Positions 27,609 to 36,617 are shown, counted from the first letter of the stretch. The stretch: 58,743 nucleotides of DNA from Hymenobacter elongatus (GCF_004745955.1 NZ_SRLD01000033.1:1-58743), one strand, 5' to 3'. A program made the numbers and translations. The notes: generated by a model not told the origin, from the sequence alone.

Positions 27609-27790
27609 GTAGAAACGAAGCGCGACACAGTAGCGCCTGATAGCCACGTTACAGGTTGCGACAAATGGCCGGGGAAAACCAGGGCGTAGGGGAAAGTGTC
27701 TTTCCCGTCGCAAACCTTAAGCCACGCTAAGCGCTGCGTAGCGTATACCGCTCGTTTTTCGTCGCATTGCCCTTTGATATTCACAACGCC
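27609..27790. other. leader-side region upstream of metK
   Basis: No gene is seen. An imperfect hairpin pairs GGTTGCGAC with GTCGCAAACC about 50 bp apart (about 27653-27719), followed by GCGCTGCGTAGCG. I looked for SAM riboswitch features and found none, and this hairpin lies upstream of the likely promoter. Its role is unknown. Confidence 0.35.
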
Positions 27791-27817
27791 TTGCTTCGTC
27801 TTTTTCCGTTAGCTTTG
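27791..27817 (+). promoter_or_regulatory. candidate promoter of metK
   Basis: TTG (27791-27793), 16-bp spacer, TAGCTTTG (27810-27817). The -7 box is a full match to TAnnTTTG; the spacer is shorter than usual. It lies about 68 bp before the start codon. Confidence 0.5.
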
Positions 27818-27885
27818 CGGCCCGTTGCTTGACTGTAGTGGGCCACAAGCTTTGTTTTTCGACCCTGTCGCTAGATTGAACCCTG

Positions 27886-29148
27886 ATGCCGTATCTATTT
27901 ACCTCCGAATCTGTTTCGGAAGGCCACCCCGATAAAGTAGCCGACCAGATTTCCGACGCCATTCTCGACGAGTATCTGCGGCAGGACCCGGCTTCCAAAG
28001 TAGCCTGCGAAACGCTCGTCACCACCGACTTTGCCCTCGTGGCGGGCGAAATTAAGTCGACGGCGCACGTCGATGCCGAGCCTATTATCCGGGCCGTCAT
28101 CAGCCGCATCGGCTATAATAAGCCGGAATATCTCTTCAACGCCGACACCTGCGAGGTGATGAACCGCCTGCACGAGCAGTCGCCCGACATCAACCAAGGG
28201 GTGGAGCGCGCCAGCGACGAGGAGCAGGGGGCCGGCGACCAAGGCATGATGTTCGGCTACGCGACCCGCGAAACGGCCAACTACATGCCATTGGCGCTGG
28301 ATCTGTCCCACCGCCTGCTCGAAGAGCTGGCCAAAATCCGCAAGACGGGTCAGGAAATGACTTACCTGCGCCCCGACGCGAAAAGCCAGGTCACGATTCG
28401 CTACGCCGACGACAACACCCCCGAGGCTATCGATACCATTGTGGTCAGCACCCAGCACGACGACTTCGACGCCTCGGAGGATACCATGCTGGCCCGCATT
28501 TCCGACGACATTCGCCACATCCTGATTCCGCGCGTGAAGGCTGGCCTCGATGCCGAAACCCAGCTGCTCTTCACCGACCAGATTACTTATCACATCAACC
28601 CCACGGGGAAGTTCGTTATCGGTGGCCCCCACGGCGACTCCGGCCTGACGGGTCGTAAGATCATCGTGGATACCTACGGTGGCAAAGGAGCCCACGGCGG
28701 CGGTGCTTTCTCCGGCAAGGATTCGTCGAAAGTAGACCGCTCGGCGGCCTACGCCACGCGGCACATTGCCAAAAACCTGGTAGCGGCCGGCGTTGCCGAT
28801 CAGGCCCTGGTGCAGGTTGCCTACGCCATTGGCGTGGCCGAGCCGGTAGGCCTCTACGTGACTACCTATGGCACCACCAAAGCCAAAGGTGCCAACGGCC
28901 AACTGCTCACCGACGGCGAAATCGGCGATAAGGTCAACAAGCTGTTCGATATGCGTCCCTACGCTATTATTCAGCGCTTTGGCCTGCGCAATCCTATCTT
29001 CGCCGAATCGGCTGCTTATGGTCACATGGGTCGTCCATCGGGTACCAAGGAAGTGACGATGGGCTCCGGCGAAACCAAGATTTTCGAAACCTTTACCTGG
29101 GAAAAGCTCGACTACGTTGATAAAATCAAAGCTGAGTTCAGCCTGTAG
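27886..29148 (+). CDS. metK: S-adenosylmethionine synthetase
   Basis: A 420-aa cytoplasmic enzyme making SAM from methionine and [23 protein letters not shown] carries the ATP-binding histidine, [12 protein letters not shown] is the first family signature and [18 protein letters not shown] the second, including the P-loop-like GGGAFS. The length is slightly above the roughly 385-400 aa of many homologues but usual for Bacteroidota. It converges with hpf on a perfect 74-bp palindrome. Confidence 0.97.
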   Translation: MPYLFTSESVSEGHPDKVADQISDAILDEYLRQDPASKVACETLVTTDFALVAGEIKSTAHVDAEPIIRAVISRIGYNKPEYLFNADTCEVMNRLHEQSPDINQGVERASDEEQGAGDQGMMFGYATRETANYMPLALDLSHRLLEELAKIRKTGQEMTYLRPDAKSQVTIRYADDNTPEAIDTIVVSTQHDDFDASEDTMLARISDDIRHILIPRVKAGLDAETQLLFTDQITYHINPTGKFVIGGPHGDSGLTGRKIIVDTYGGKGAHGGGAFSGKDSSKVDRSAAYATRHIAKNLVAAGVADQALVQVAYAIGVAEPVGLYVTTYGTTKAKGANGQLLTDGEIGDKVNKLFDMRPYAIIQRFGLRNPIFAESAAYGHMGRPSGTKEVTMGSGETKIFETFTWEKLDYVDKIKAEFSL

Positions 29149-29170
29149 CTTACGGGTCGCTTAAGATTCC

Positions 29171-29244
29171 CGCAAGTATACCCCCCAATGAGAAGCCCCG
29201 CCGGATGCATCCGGCGGGGCTTCTCATTGGGGGGTATACTTGCG
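29171..29244. terminator. perfect 74-bp palindrome, bidirectional terminator of metK and hpf
   Basis: Positions 29171-29207 (CGCAAGTATACCCCCCAATG onward) are exactly the reverse complement of 29208-29244, with no loop and centre ATGCAT. It lies between the converging ends of metK (29148) and hpf (29285). The GC-rich inner stem GAAGCCCCGCCGG could terminate transcription on both strands, but there is no T run. Such a long perfect palindrome is unusual. Confidence 0.8.
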
Positions 29245-29284
29245 TTCAGAGTAAGTGGCAACTGCCACACGGCAGCGCTTAGCG

Positions 29285-29587
29285 TTACAAGTGACTCGTG
29301 ACTTTCTCTTTGTGCTTCGTAATCTGACGGCGCAGGTTGTCAGAAGCCGCATCGGCCGCCGCTTCAAACGAGGCGGCGTCTTCCTGGCTGAAAAGGGTGG
29401 TACCCGGAATATGAAGCTTGATTTCGACGGTCTTGTTGTCGATTCCGTCTTTGTTGTTGAGTTTCATGATTACCTCGCCTTCCGTGACGCGGTCATAGAA
29501 GGTTTCGAGCTTGTCGAGGCGCTTCTGGATGAAATCGAGCAATTTTTGGTCGGCGTCGAAGTGCACCGAATGCATCTTTACTTTCAT
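29285..29587 (-). CDS. hpf: ribosome hibernation promoting factor / RaiA family
   Basis: A 100-aa protein of the short HPF/YfiA family that binds the 30S subunit and silences ribosomes in stationary phase. MKVKMHSVHFDADQKLLDF, KRLDKLETFYDRV and KLHIPGTTLFSQE match the family fold, and the ribosome-contacting basic end RRQITKHKEKV is present. The start at 29587 removes 12 upstream codons that show no conservation pattern. It follows xerC by 36 bp in the order rpsU-xerC-hpf known from Bacteroidota. Confidence 0.9.
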   Translation of the reverse strand: MKVKMHSVHFDADQKLLDFIQKRLDKLETFYDRVTEGEVIMKLNNKDGIDNKTVEIKLHIPGTTLFSQEDAASFEAAADAASDNLRRQITKHKEKVTSHL

Positions 29588-29623
29588 CGGTCGTAGGGTT
29601 TTGGGTAGAAAGAATGGAAACAA

Positions 29624-30511
29624 CTAGGCCTTCGGATGGGCCTTCTCAAATACTGACTTGAGCTTATCGATCGATAAGTGCGTGTACACCTGGGTAGCGG
29701 CAAGATTAGCATGCCCCAGCAGTTCCTTAATAGCATTCAGATCAGCGCCCTTGCTGAGCAGATGCGTGGCAAAGGAGTGCCGCAGCACGTGCGGGTGCTG
29801 CTGGGAGGAAGCTGTCGTTATCTGGCCTAAATAATGCTTCACGGTACGATACACAAGCTTTTCGTAAAGGGGCTCTAGCTTATCCGTAACGAACAGGGGC
29901 CCGCGGGCGTTGTCTGAAGCGCCAAATTCAACCTGTTTCTGCGCTATATAGCGTTCTAGCACTAGAAGCAATGTTGGGTTCAAGGGCACGAGGCGCTGCT
30001 TGTTGCCTTTGCCAGTTACGCGCACGGTTTTGCCGCTCAGGCTTAGGTCTTCGTGCTTGATGCCTATCAGCTCGGAGAGCCGGATGCCGGTGCCATAGAG
30101 CATCTCCAGAATCAGCTGGTCGCGGGAGCCGACGAAAGTGGGGGCAAACGCGAAGGAGTTCAGCAAGCCGTTGAGCGAGTCTTCGGGTACGAAGTCGGGC
30201 AGCTTCTTGGCTACCTTCGGCGACTTGATGCGCAGCATCGGATTTTTGGTAACGACTCCAGTGCGCAAAAGAAATTTGTAGTAGGAGCGCAGGCAGGCAA
30301 TTTTCCGGTTCACGGTGCGTGGGTCCATTTGCTGCTGCATCAGGGCCACCACCCACGAGCGGATCAGGGTGTGGTCAGCCTCGGCGGGTTCTGCTAGCTC
30401 AAACTCCGCTTTAAGGTAGGCGCTAAATTGCCGCAAATCAGTTTGGTACGACAGCACCGTGTGCGGACTATACCGTCGTTCGAACCGCAGATAATCAAAA
30501 AATAATTCCAT
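29624..30511 (-). CDS. xerC: tyrosine recombinase, XerC-like
   Basis: A 295-aa site-specific recombinase. The N-terminal SAM-like core-binding domain (ELFFDYLRFERRYSPHTV, residues 2-85) precedes the catalytic domain. The first active arginine is in LYGTGIRLSELIGI, the HxxR pair in HVLRHSFATHLL, the next histidine in ELLGHANLAATQ and the tyrosine nucleophile in VYTHLS. It is expected to resolve chromosome dimers at dif. The start at 30511 (MELFFDYL) matches family length. It sits between rpsU and hpf, its usual place in Bacteroidota, so it is a housekeeping recombinase rather than a phage integrase. Confidence 0.88.
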   Translation of the reverse strand: MELFFDYLRFERRYSPHTVLSYQTDLRQFSAYLKAEFELAEPAEADHTLIRSWVVALMQQQMDPRTVNRKIACLRSYYKFLLRTGVVTKNPMLRIKSPKVAKKLPDFVPEDSLNGLLNSFAFAPTFVGSRDQLILEMLYGTGIRLSELIGIKHEDLSLSGKTVRVTGKGNKQRLVPLNPTLLLVLERYIAQKQVEFGASDNARGPLFVTDKLEPLYEKLVYRTVKHYLGQITTASSQQHPHVLRHSFATHLLSKGADLNAIKELLGHANLAATQVYTHLSIDKLKSVFEKAHPKA

Positions 30512-30579
30512 ACGCTGGCTGTCCTGCCGCTGGGGCCGGATACCCAATGTATGGAATTAAATCGGAAAGTACGAACGCG

Positions 30580-30625
30580 AAAAAACCGCCTGATTCGCTT
30601 GGAAAAGCAAATCAGGCGGTTTTTT
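30580..30625 (-). terminator. terminator between rpsU and xerC
   Basis: Stem AAAAAACCGCCTGATT / AATCAGGCGGTTTTTT (30580-30595, 30610-30625), ending in a T run on the minus strand. It would limit readthrough from the strongly expressed rpsU into xerC. Confidence 0.85.
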
Positions 30626-30647
30626 CTACGAAGCAGCAAGCTGCGCC

Positions 30648-30842
30648 CTAGTAGTTATCGGTAGCGTACATCGTCTGCTTATACACCGCCTTTTCCTTCT
30701 GCTTACGCTTGGTAATAGAAGGCTTCTGGAAGAACGTGCGACGACGCAGCTCTTTCAGAACGCCGGTGCGCTCGAACTTCTTCTTAAAACGCTTCAAGGC
30801 ACGGTCAACAGACTCGTTATCCTTAATCTGGACGATGATCAT
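30648..30842 (-). CDS. rpsU: 30S ribosomal protein S21
   Basis: A 64-aa basic protein. [20 protein letters not shown] and the following [13 protein letters not shown] are the conserved S21 core; the lysine-rich tail ends YATDNY. S21 sits near the platform and the anti-Shine-Dalgarno region of the small subunit. It is the first gene of rpsU-xerC-hpf, with a good promoter at 30883-30913 and a terminator after it. Confidence 0.97.
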   Translation of the reverse strand: MIIVQIKDNESVDRALKRFKKKFERTGVLKELRRRTFFQKPSITKRKQKEKAVYKQTMYATDNY

Positions 30843-30882
30843 ATGCTCAGTTGGAATGAAAAACTTTCTTCTTTAGGGGTTG

Positions 30883-30913
30883 CAAAGGTAACAGGCTCTT
30901 TCTTACTACGCAA
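30883..30913 (-). promoter_or_regulatory. Bacteroidota-type promoter of rpsU
   Basis: On the minus strand TTG (30913-30911), 20-bp spacer, TACCTTTG (30890-30883). It fits TTG/TAnnTTTG and lies 41 bp upstream of the start codon. Confidence 0.7.
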
Positions 30914-30933
30914 GCCCTAATGAAGTTGCTTAC

Positions 30934-32073
30934 TTACTTCAGTAACGTGCGGGCAATTACGAGCTTCTGAATCTCGGAAGTGCCTTCGCCGATGGTGCAG
31001 AGCTTGGAGTCGCGGTAATACTTTTCGGCCGGGTAGTCTTTGGTGTAGCCGTAGCCGCCAAAGATTTGCACGCCTTCGTTAGCGCAGCGCACGCACACTT
31101 CGGACGCGTACAGCTTGGCCATTGCCGATTCCTGGTTCACGTTCAGGCCCCGGTCTTTCATGTCGGCGGCGCGGTAGGTGAGCAGGGAAGCCGCTTCGAT
31201 TTCGGTAGCCATATCGGCCAGTTTGAAGGAGATGCCCTGGAAGCTGGAAATCGGCTTGTTGAACTGATGCCGCTCCTGCGAGTACTGCAGCGCCGCTTCG
31301 AACGCACCCTGCGCGATGCCCAACGACAGCGCGGCAATAGAAATCCGGCCGCCGTCCAGCACCTTCATCGACTGGATAAAGCCTTCGCCCACCTTGCCCA
31401 GAATGTTGGCTTTCGGCACGCGGCAGTCGGTGAAGATCAGCTCCGTGGTTTCGGAGGCGCGCATGCCCAGCTTGTCGGCTTTCAGGCCGTGGGTGAAGCC
31501 TTCGGTGGGCTTTTCAATCACGAAGGCCGTCATACCATGCGAGTCGCCGACTTCGCCGGTGCGGGCGATAACAACGGCGATGTTGCCACTCTTACCGTGG
31601 GTAATAAAGTTCTTGGCGCCGTTCAGGATGTAGTCGTCACCATCTTCGATGGCCACCGTGCGCATATTGCCGGCATCCGAGCCCGTGTTGGGCTCCGTCA
31701 GACCCCAGGCTCCGATCCACTCGGCGGAGGCCAGCTTGGGCAGCCACTTATGTTTTTGCTCCTCGGAGCCAAACTGCAGGATGTGACCGGTGCAGAGCGA
31801 GTTGTGAGCCGCCATGCTCAAGCCGATGCTGCCGTCAATCTTGGCCAACTCGGCAATGGCCGTCACGTATTCGACGTAGCCAAATCCCGAACCGCCATAT
31901 TCCTGTGGTACCAATACGCCCATCAGGCCCAACTCGCCCAGCTTTTTGAAGATTTCCACCGGGAACTCCTGGCTTTCATCCCACTTCATCATATCGGGTT
32001 TGATGTGGGTCGCGCCGAAGTCGCGCACCATCTGGGCAATCATTGTTTGATTTTCGGTGGCTACAAGTTCCAT
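30934..32073 (-). CDS. acyl-CoA dehydrogenase
   Basis: A 379-aa FAD enzyme of fatty acid or branched-chain amino acid oxidation, catalysing alpha,beta-dehydrogenation of acyl-CoA. WIGAWGLTEPNTGSDAG and YILNGAKNFITHG are the FAD/substrate signature of the N-terminal and middle domains, and IFGGYGYTKDYPAEKYYRD and IGEGTSEIQKLVIAR form the second signature with the likely catalytic glutamate in GEGTSEIQ. The length is typical for short-chain or butyryl-type dehydrogenases. It stands alone, divergent from the exopolysaccharide cassette, with no electron-transfer flavoprotein gene nearby. Confidence 0.93.
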   Translation of the reverse strand: MELVATENQTMIAQMVRDFGATHIKPDMMKWDESQEFPVEIFKKLGELGLMGVLVPQEYGGSGFGYVEYVTAIAELAKIDGSIGLSMAAHNSLCTGHILQFGSEEQKHKWLPKLASAEWIGAWGLTEPNTGSDAGNMRTVAIEDGDDYILNGAKNFITHGKSGNIAVVIARTGEVGDSHGMTAFVIEKPTEGFTHGLKADKLGMRASETTELIFTDCRVPKANILGKVGEGFIQSMKVLDGGRISIAALSLGIAQGAFEAALQYSQERHQFNKPISSFQGISFKLADMATEIEAASLLTYRAADMKDRGLNVNQESAMAKLYASEVCVRCANEGVQIFGGYGYTKDYPAEKYYRDSKLCTIGEGTSEIQKLVIARTLLK

Positions 32074-32193
32074 GAAAAAAGTGGTTGGGTGGGGGTACGT
32101 AGGTATAACTGGCTAAGGCCGGTTTTGGGTTTGCGAAAGTACGATTTTCGTCGCACAGAAGCCAGCGTCGGAATAACTGCCAAGCCCCGGATT

Positions 32194-32223
32194 TTGAAAG
32201 GGCGTGCCAATTCGGTTACTTTG
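32194..32223 (+). promoter_or_regulatory. candidate promoter of the exopolysaccharide cassette
   Basis: TTG (32194-32196), 20-bp spacer, TACTTTG (32217-32223), one T short of TAnnTTTG. It lies 84 bp upstream of the Wza-like gene. Confidence 0.45.
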
Positions 32224-32306
32224 AAGGTTTTTTAGGGGAAAATGCACCTGTTTACGCAGGGCGTTTCCATTGTACTCGAACCAGATCTTCGGCTTTATCA
32301 GCCTGC

Positions 32307-33287
32307 ATGCAACAAACCGCTTTTCACCGTCTCCTGCGCCTCTGGCTGCTGTGCGTGCCATTGGCCGTACTATTCTCTGCCTGCACCACCTCCAAGTATT
32401 ACCGGCAGAACATCATGTTCCGAACCCCAACCGGGGAAGGCGTGGATACTATGAAGCTGCGCAGTGTGGTAGGCCGCGCGACCCGCAACTATGTTATTCA
32501 GCCCAACGACTACCTGGAGGTGCGTGTATACACCAACAAAGGGGAGCGAATTCTGGACCCCAATGGTGAGCTGCAGTTTGGTGCTCCGGGCGGCAGCACC
32601 GGCGCTGGGGTTGGTGCTGCGAGTGGTGGCACCAGCGGCCGAGTCGGCCAAACGAGTGCTGGCGGCCGCAACAGCGGCGCAGTGGGCCGGCCCGGCCAAG
32701 GTGGCGGGCAGGCAGCAGGCGGCAGCGAGTTTCTGGTGCAAGCCACCGGATTTGTGAACCTGCCGATGGTAAATATGGTGAAGATGAGCGGCCTGACACT
32801 GCTCGAAGCCGATAGCACCCTGAAAATTAAGTACGACGTCTTTTATAAGGACTCCTACGTTGCCACACGGGTCACCAACAGCCGCATTGTGGTGCTGGGC
32901 GCTGCCGGTGGGCAGGTCATCCCGATGTTTAACGATAATATGAATCTGCTGGAAGTGCTGGCCTCGGCCGGTGGTCTGGAAGGCGGTGGCAGCTTTGGCG
33001 GTGGCGGCGGTGGCGGCGGCGGCGGTGGCCGGGGGCGTGCGTACAACATTCGCCTTATTCGGGGCGACCTGCGTAATCCGCAAGTACAGATAATTGATTT
33101 GTCCACCATTGAGGGCATGCGCCGGGCCAATCTACAGGTAGAGCCTAACGATGTGGTCTACATCGAGCCCGTGCGCCGTCCTTTCTTTGAGGCACTTTCT
33201 GATGCCGGATCCGTGTTTGGCCTGATTGGAGGCCTAGCAGGTATTCTGACCACCTACATCCTGGTGAAAGATCTTGTTGCTAAGTAG
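32307..33287 (+). CDS. polysaccharide export lipoprotein (Wza-like)
   Basis: A 326-aa protein with a lipoprotein signal (LAVLFSAC, lipid Cys27). The Poly_export domain begins at NYVIQPNDYLEVRVYT (about 58) and is split by a Gly/Ser/Gln-rich insert of about 60 residues (about 91-150). An SLBB-like domain follows (SRIVVLGAAGGQVIPMF), itself containing an 11-glycine tract. A hydrophobic C-terminal helix (FGLIGGLAGILTTYILV) could cross the outer membrane as in Wza. Wza-type proteins form the outer-membrane exit channel for exopolysaccharide. It is first in a cassette with the Wzc-like kinase 65 bp downstream. Confidence 0.88.
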   Translation: MQQTAFHRLLRLWLLCVPLAVLFSACTTSKYYRQNIMFRTPTGEGVDTMKLRSVVGRATRNYVIQPNDYLEVRVYTNKGERILDPNGELQFGAPGGSTGAGVGAASGGTSGRVGQTSAGGRNSGAVGRPGQGGGQAAGGSEFLVQATGFVNLPMVNMVKMSGLTLLEADSTLKIKYDVFYKDSYVATRVTNSRIVVLGAAGGQVIPMFNDNMNLLEVLASAGGLEGGGSFGGGGGGGGGGGRGRAYNIRLIRGDLRNPQVQIIDLSTIEGMRRANLQVEPNDVVYIEPVRRPFFEALSDAGSVFGLIGGLAGILTTYILVKDLVAK

Positions 33288-33352
33288 CCCACCCAGATCC
33301 GTATTGGAGGATTTGAGCCCGGAAGGCTCCACGACTAACTTGTAACGACGGA

Positions 33353-35818
33353 ATGGCAGTAAACGAAAACGCGGAGCTGGAAGAGCTTATTCGCAATGCC
33401 GGTGGCACCGAGACCAACGCGGCCGAAGATGAAGGAGACGGGATAGACATTACCACCCTGCTGCTGGTGGCCCGTCGCAGCTTGCTCTGGATCGTGCTGC
33501 TCATCGCGCTGGGCCTTTCTGCTTCCTGGCTGCTTTTGCGCTACACCAAGCCGGTGTACAAGTCTTCGTCGCTGCTGAAGATTGATGAAAAAACTGAGGC
33601 TGGTGCCTTGGGCCTCGATGGTCCGCTGGGGCAGGCTGTGGGTGCCAGCAGCCTCAACAAGCTCTCGGGCGAAGTGGAGCTGATTAAGTCCAATATCATT
33701 TATGAGCGGCTCAAGGATTCGCTGGAGCTGGACGTAAATTACTATGTGGAAGGCACCGTGCTCGAAAATGAGCTGTATGGCGTGTCGCCTTTCAATGTAG
33801 AGTACAAGATTAAAGATCCTTCATTCTACAACACCAAGTTCAGCCTCACTTTCACCGGACCCCAGCAATTCCGGTTATCCTATCTCTATCAGGGCCAGGA
33901 AAGGACGGCTGATCATGCCCTGGGCCAGCCAGTACTCGTGCCGGGCATGGAACTGCTGCTGACCGCTACGCCGCTGCTGACGGATGAATCGCGGGAGAAA
34001 AACTACCATTTCGTTATCAACGACGAGGGCGCGGTTAACAACTACCTCAACACCAACCTGAGTGTGGACATTGTCAATCCGGATGCGAATACCATTCAGA
34101 TTGGCTTCACAGACTTTAACCCCGCTAAAGCCCGGGCCATCGTCAATAAGATTGACACGGTATACCTGCAGGAAAAGCTGGCCAAAAAGCAGGAAGCTAC
34201 GGCCCAAACGCTGCAATTCCTGGATAAAACCCTGACTGAGAATCAGCAGCAGCTACAAGGTGCGGAAGAGAATCTGCAGGCTTTCGTGCGCGAGAACAAA
34301 ACCTACGATGTTAAATCGGAGCTGGCATTAATTACCGGGAAGCTGGCCAAGCAGGAAGAAGAGCGCCTGAAAATGGTGGAGAAAGCCCGGTTGCTGGGCG
34401 AAATTACCCGATTAGTAGAGGAGGACCGGCTCACCCAAAGCGAGGATGCTACTCTGGAGCAAAGCATTCCTGGTATTGCTGCCTTCGAAGACGGTCAGCT
34501 CACGGGCCAGCTTGCCGAGCTGAACAACCTGCAATGGAACCTGCGCCGGCTGCTGCGCTCCTATAATGAAACGACGGAGGCCGTAAAGCAGCAGCAAGCG
34601 GCGCTGGCCTACGTGAAAAATAACATTCGGCGCTTGCTGCAGCAAAACCGCCGCCTGCTGCAAGAGCAGATTGCCACCATGAACCGGCAGCGCGACCAGT
34701 TTGCGGCCGAGCTGCAGACGCTGCCGCAGAAGGAAACGGAGCTGGCCCGATTGAAGCGCCCCTTTGAGCTCTACGAGAAGTCGTATCTGATGCTGATGGA
34801 CAAAAAGGTCGAGTTCAGCATTGCCAAAGCCGGTACTACTCCCGACTTTCAGATTTTGTCGCCGGCCAGCATGCCGAGCGCACCTATTTCGCCGGTCCGG
34901 ACGATGATTTATGCCATCGGGCTGGCGAGCGGTATCGTGCTGGGCCTGGCCCTGGTGGCCGCGCGTTATTTCATGCACAACACGGTCACCAACGTGCGGG
35001 AGCTGGAACGCTCCACCTCGGCGTCGGTGCTGGGCGTGATTCCGACCTACGACAAGGAGAAGATGACCGTGTCGAAGCTGGTGGTGGACAAGAACCCAAA
35101 ATCGGCCATTTCGGAGTCTATCCGCTCGATTCGAACGAACCTGGACTTCATCAGCTCGGCCAAGAAGAAGCGGCTTATCTCGGTTACTTCTACTATTTCC
35201 GGCGAAGGCAAAACCTTTGTTACCGTCAATCTGGGCGGCATCATTGCCTTATCGGAGCAGCGGGTGGTTATTCTGGACCTCGACATGCGCAAGCCGAAGG
35301 TGAACCTGGCCTTCGGAGCCGAAAACGTGCGCGGTGTCAGTACCATTCTCATCGAGAAACACACGGTGCTGGAGTGCGTGCAGCATACCAGCATCCCGAC
35401 GCTGGACTTCATCTCGGCCGGGCCGACACCGCCAAATCCGTCGGAGCTTATTCTGAGCGCCAAGTTTGACGAAATGCTGGAAGAGCTTTACCAGCACTAC
35501 GACGTGATTCTGATTGACACGCCGCCAGTGGGCCTTGTTACGGATGGCATCCTGATTATGCGCAAAGCCGATATTCCGATTTACATCGTGCGGGCCAACT
35601 ATTCGAAGAAGACCTTCCTCAAGAATATCAACAAGCTGATCCGGGCCAACAACTTTACCCGCCTCTGCGCCATCCTGAACGACTCGACAGCCAGCGGTAT
35701 GTACGGGTATGGCTACGGCTACGGGTATGGCTACGGGTATGGCTACGGCCAGGGCTACTACGAGGAAACCCGTCCTGTAACCAGCATGTTCTCCCGCCTG
35801 CGTAAGCGTTTCTCCTAG
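33353..35818 (+). CDS. polysaccharide co-polymerase with tyrosine autokinase domain (Wzc-like)
   Basis: An 821-aa inner-membrane protein. TM1 lies near residues 43-62 (LLWIVLLIALGLSASWLLL), a periplasmic Wzz region with long coiled coils spans about 65-510, and TM2 lies near 516-540. The cytoplasmic BY-kinase domain has Walker A SGEGKT (about 612-620), Walker A' VVILDLDMRKPK (about 638) and Walker B VILIDTPPVG (about 718). The tail is a run of Gly-Tyr dipeptides (about 783-803), the site of autophosphorylation in this family. It controls polymer length and export with the Wza-like and CpsB-like neighbours. Confidence 0.93.
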   Translation: MAVNENAELEELIRNAGGTETNAAEDEGDGIDITTLLLVARRSLLWIVLLIALGLSASWLLLRYTKPVYKSSSLLKIDEKTEAGALGLDGPLGQAVGASSLNKLSGEVELIKSNIIYERLKDSLELDVNYYVEGTVLENELYGVSPFNVEYKIKDPSFYNTKFSLTFTGPQQFRLSYLYQGQERTADHALGQPVLVPGMELLLTATPLLTDESREKNYHFVINDEGAVNNYLNTNLSVDIVNPDANTIQIGFTDFNPAKARAIVNKIDTVYLQEKLAKKQEATAQTLQFLDKTLTENQQQLQGAEENLQAFVRENKTYDVKSELALITGKLAKQEEERLKMVEKARLLGEITRLVEEDRLTQSEDATLEQSIPGIAAFEDGQLTGQLAELNNLQWNLRRLLRSYNETTEAVKQQQAALAYVKNNIRRLLQQNRRLLQEQIATMNRQRDQFAAELQTLPQKETELARLKRPFELYEKSYLMLMDKKVEFSIAKAGTTPDFQILSPASMPSAPISPVRTMIYAIGLASGIVLGLALVAARYFMHNTVTNVRELERSTSASVLGVIPTYDKEKMTVSKLVVDKNPKSAISESIRSIRTNLDFISSAKKKRLISVTSTISGEGKTFVTVNLGGIIALSEQRVVILDLDMRKPKVNLAFGAENVRGVSTILIEKHTVLECVQHTSIPTLDFISAGPTPPNPSELILSAKFDEMLEELYQHYDVILIDTPPVGLVTDGILIMRKADIPIYIVRANYSKKTFLKNINKLIRANNFTRLCAILNDSTASGMYGYGYGYGYGYGYGYGQGYYEETRPVTSMFSRLRKRFS

Positions 35819-35849
35819 TCGGTGCTTACCACTGCTTACTACTCTCGGC

Positions 35850-36617
35850 ATGGCCTCATTTTTTCAGAAGCTTTTCAGCAGCTCCTCGGCGTCGGTAGCG
35901 TCTAGGGCGGCTCTGGCCGAGTTGGAAGTAGATATGCACTCCCACCTGCTGCCGGGCATCGATGACGGTGCCGAAACGGTGGAGCAGTCGGTGGAACTGC
36001 TGCGGGCCCTGCGCGACCTAGGCTACCGCAAGCTCATTATGACGCCTCACATTATGGGCGACTTCTACAAAAATACGCCTACTGGTGTGCGGGCGGCGTT
36101 GCAAGAGCTGCAAAACGCCGCCGCCGCCGCTGGGATTACGGATGTAGCGCTGGAGTGCGCGGCCGAGTATTATCTGGATGAGTGGTTTCAGCCCAAGCTC
36201 GATAGTGGGGAGCCCCTGTTGAGCTTCGGGGGCGACAAAAAGTACCTGCTTTTTGAAACCTCTTATATCAATGAGCCTTTCAACTTTGCCGAAACCGTTT
36301 TCAATCTGAAGTCGGCAGGCTACCAGCCAGTGCTGGCCCACCCCGAGCGCTACACCTATTTCTACGGCCGTTTTGCGGACCTGGAAAAAGTGCGGGCCAG
36401 CGGGGTGCTGTTGCAGATAAATCTCAACTCGTTGGCCGGCTATTATTCGTCGGGGGCCAAGCGCGTGGCCGAAAAGCTGATTGATGCGGGCATGGTCGAT
36501 TTGCTGGGCACCGATGCTCACAACCTGAAGCATACCGACACGCTGCTGCACAAAGTGGTGCCGACTTCTTACCTGAAAAAAGCGCTGGCGCTGCCGCTGC
36601 TCAACAAGTTTCTGTAG
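35850..36617 (+). CDS. PHP-type protein-tyrosine phosphatase (CpsB/YwqE-like)
   Basis: A 255-aa metal-dependent phosphatase. Metal ligands appear in DMHSHLLPGIDDGAET, MTPHIMGDFY, LAHPERYTYF and LGTDAHNLKH, the PHP-domain pattern of CpsB. It should remove phosphate from the Tyr tail of the Wzc-like kinase encoded 31 bp upstream, closing the phosphorylation cycle that drives exopolysaccharide export. Start at 35850; no signal peptide, so cytoplasmic. Confidence 0.9.
   Translation: MASFFQKLFSSSSASVASRAALAELEVDMHSHLLPGIDDGAETVEQSVELLRALRDLGYRKLIMTPHIMGDFYKNTPTGVRAALQELQNAAAAAGITDVALECAAEYYLDEWFQPKLDSGEPLLSFGGDKKYLLFETSYINEPFNFAETVFNLKSAGYQPVLAHPERYTYFYGRFADLEKVRASGVLLQINLNSLAGYYSSGAKRVAEKLIDAGMVDLLGTDAHNLKHTDTLLHKVVPTSYLKKALALPLLNKFL

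Noticed and set aside
27559..27885. SAM riboswitch before metK
   Set aside because: No conserved SAM-I or SAM-II core seen, and the hairpin lies upstream of the likely promoter.
27895..29025. 376-aa open frame opposite metK, and 26344-27576 opposite the S9 peptidase
   Set aside because: Both are antisense shadows of strongly conserved genes.
29624..30511. phage or integron integrase
   Set aside because: The recombinase sits between rpsU and hpf, a housekeeping position in Bacteroidota, with no attachment site or cargo.
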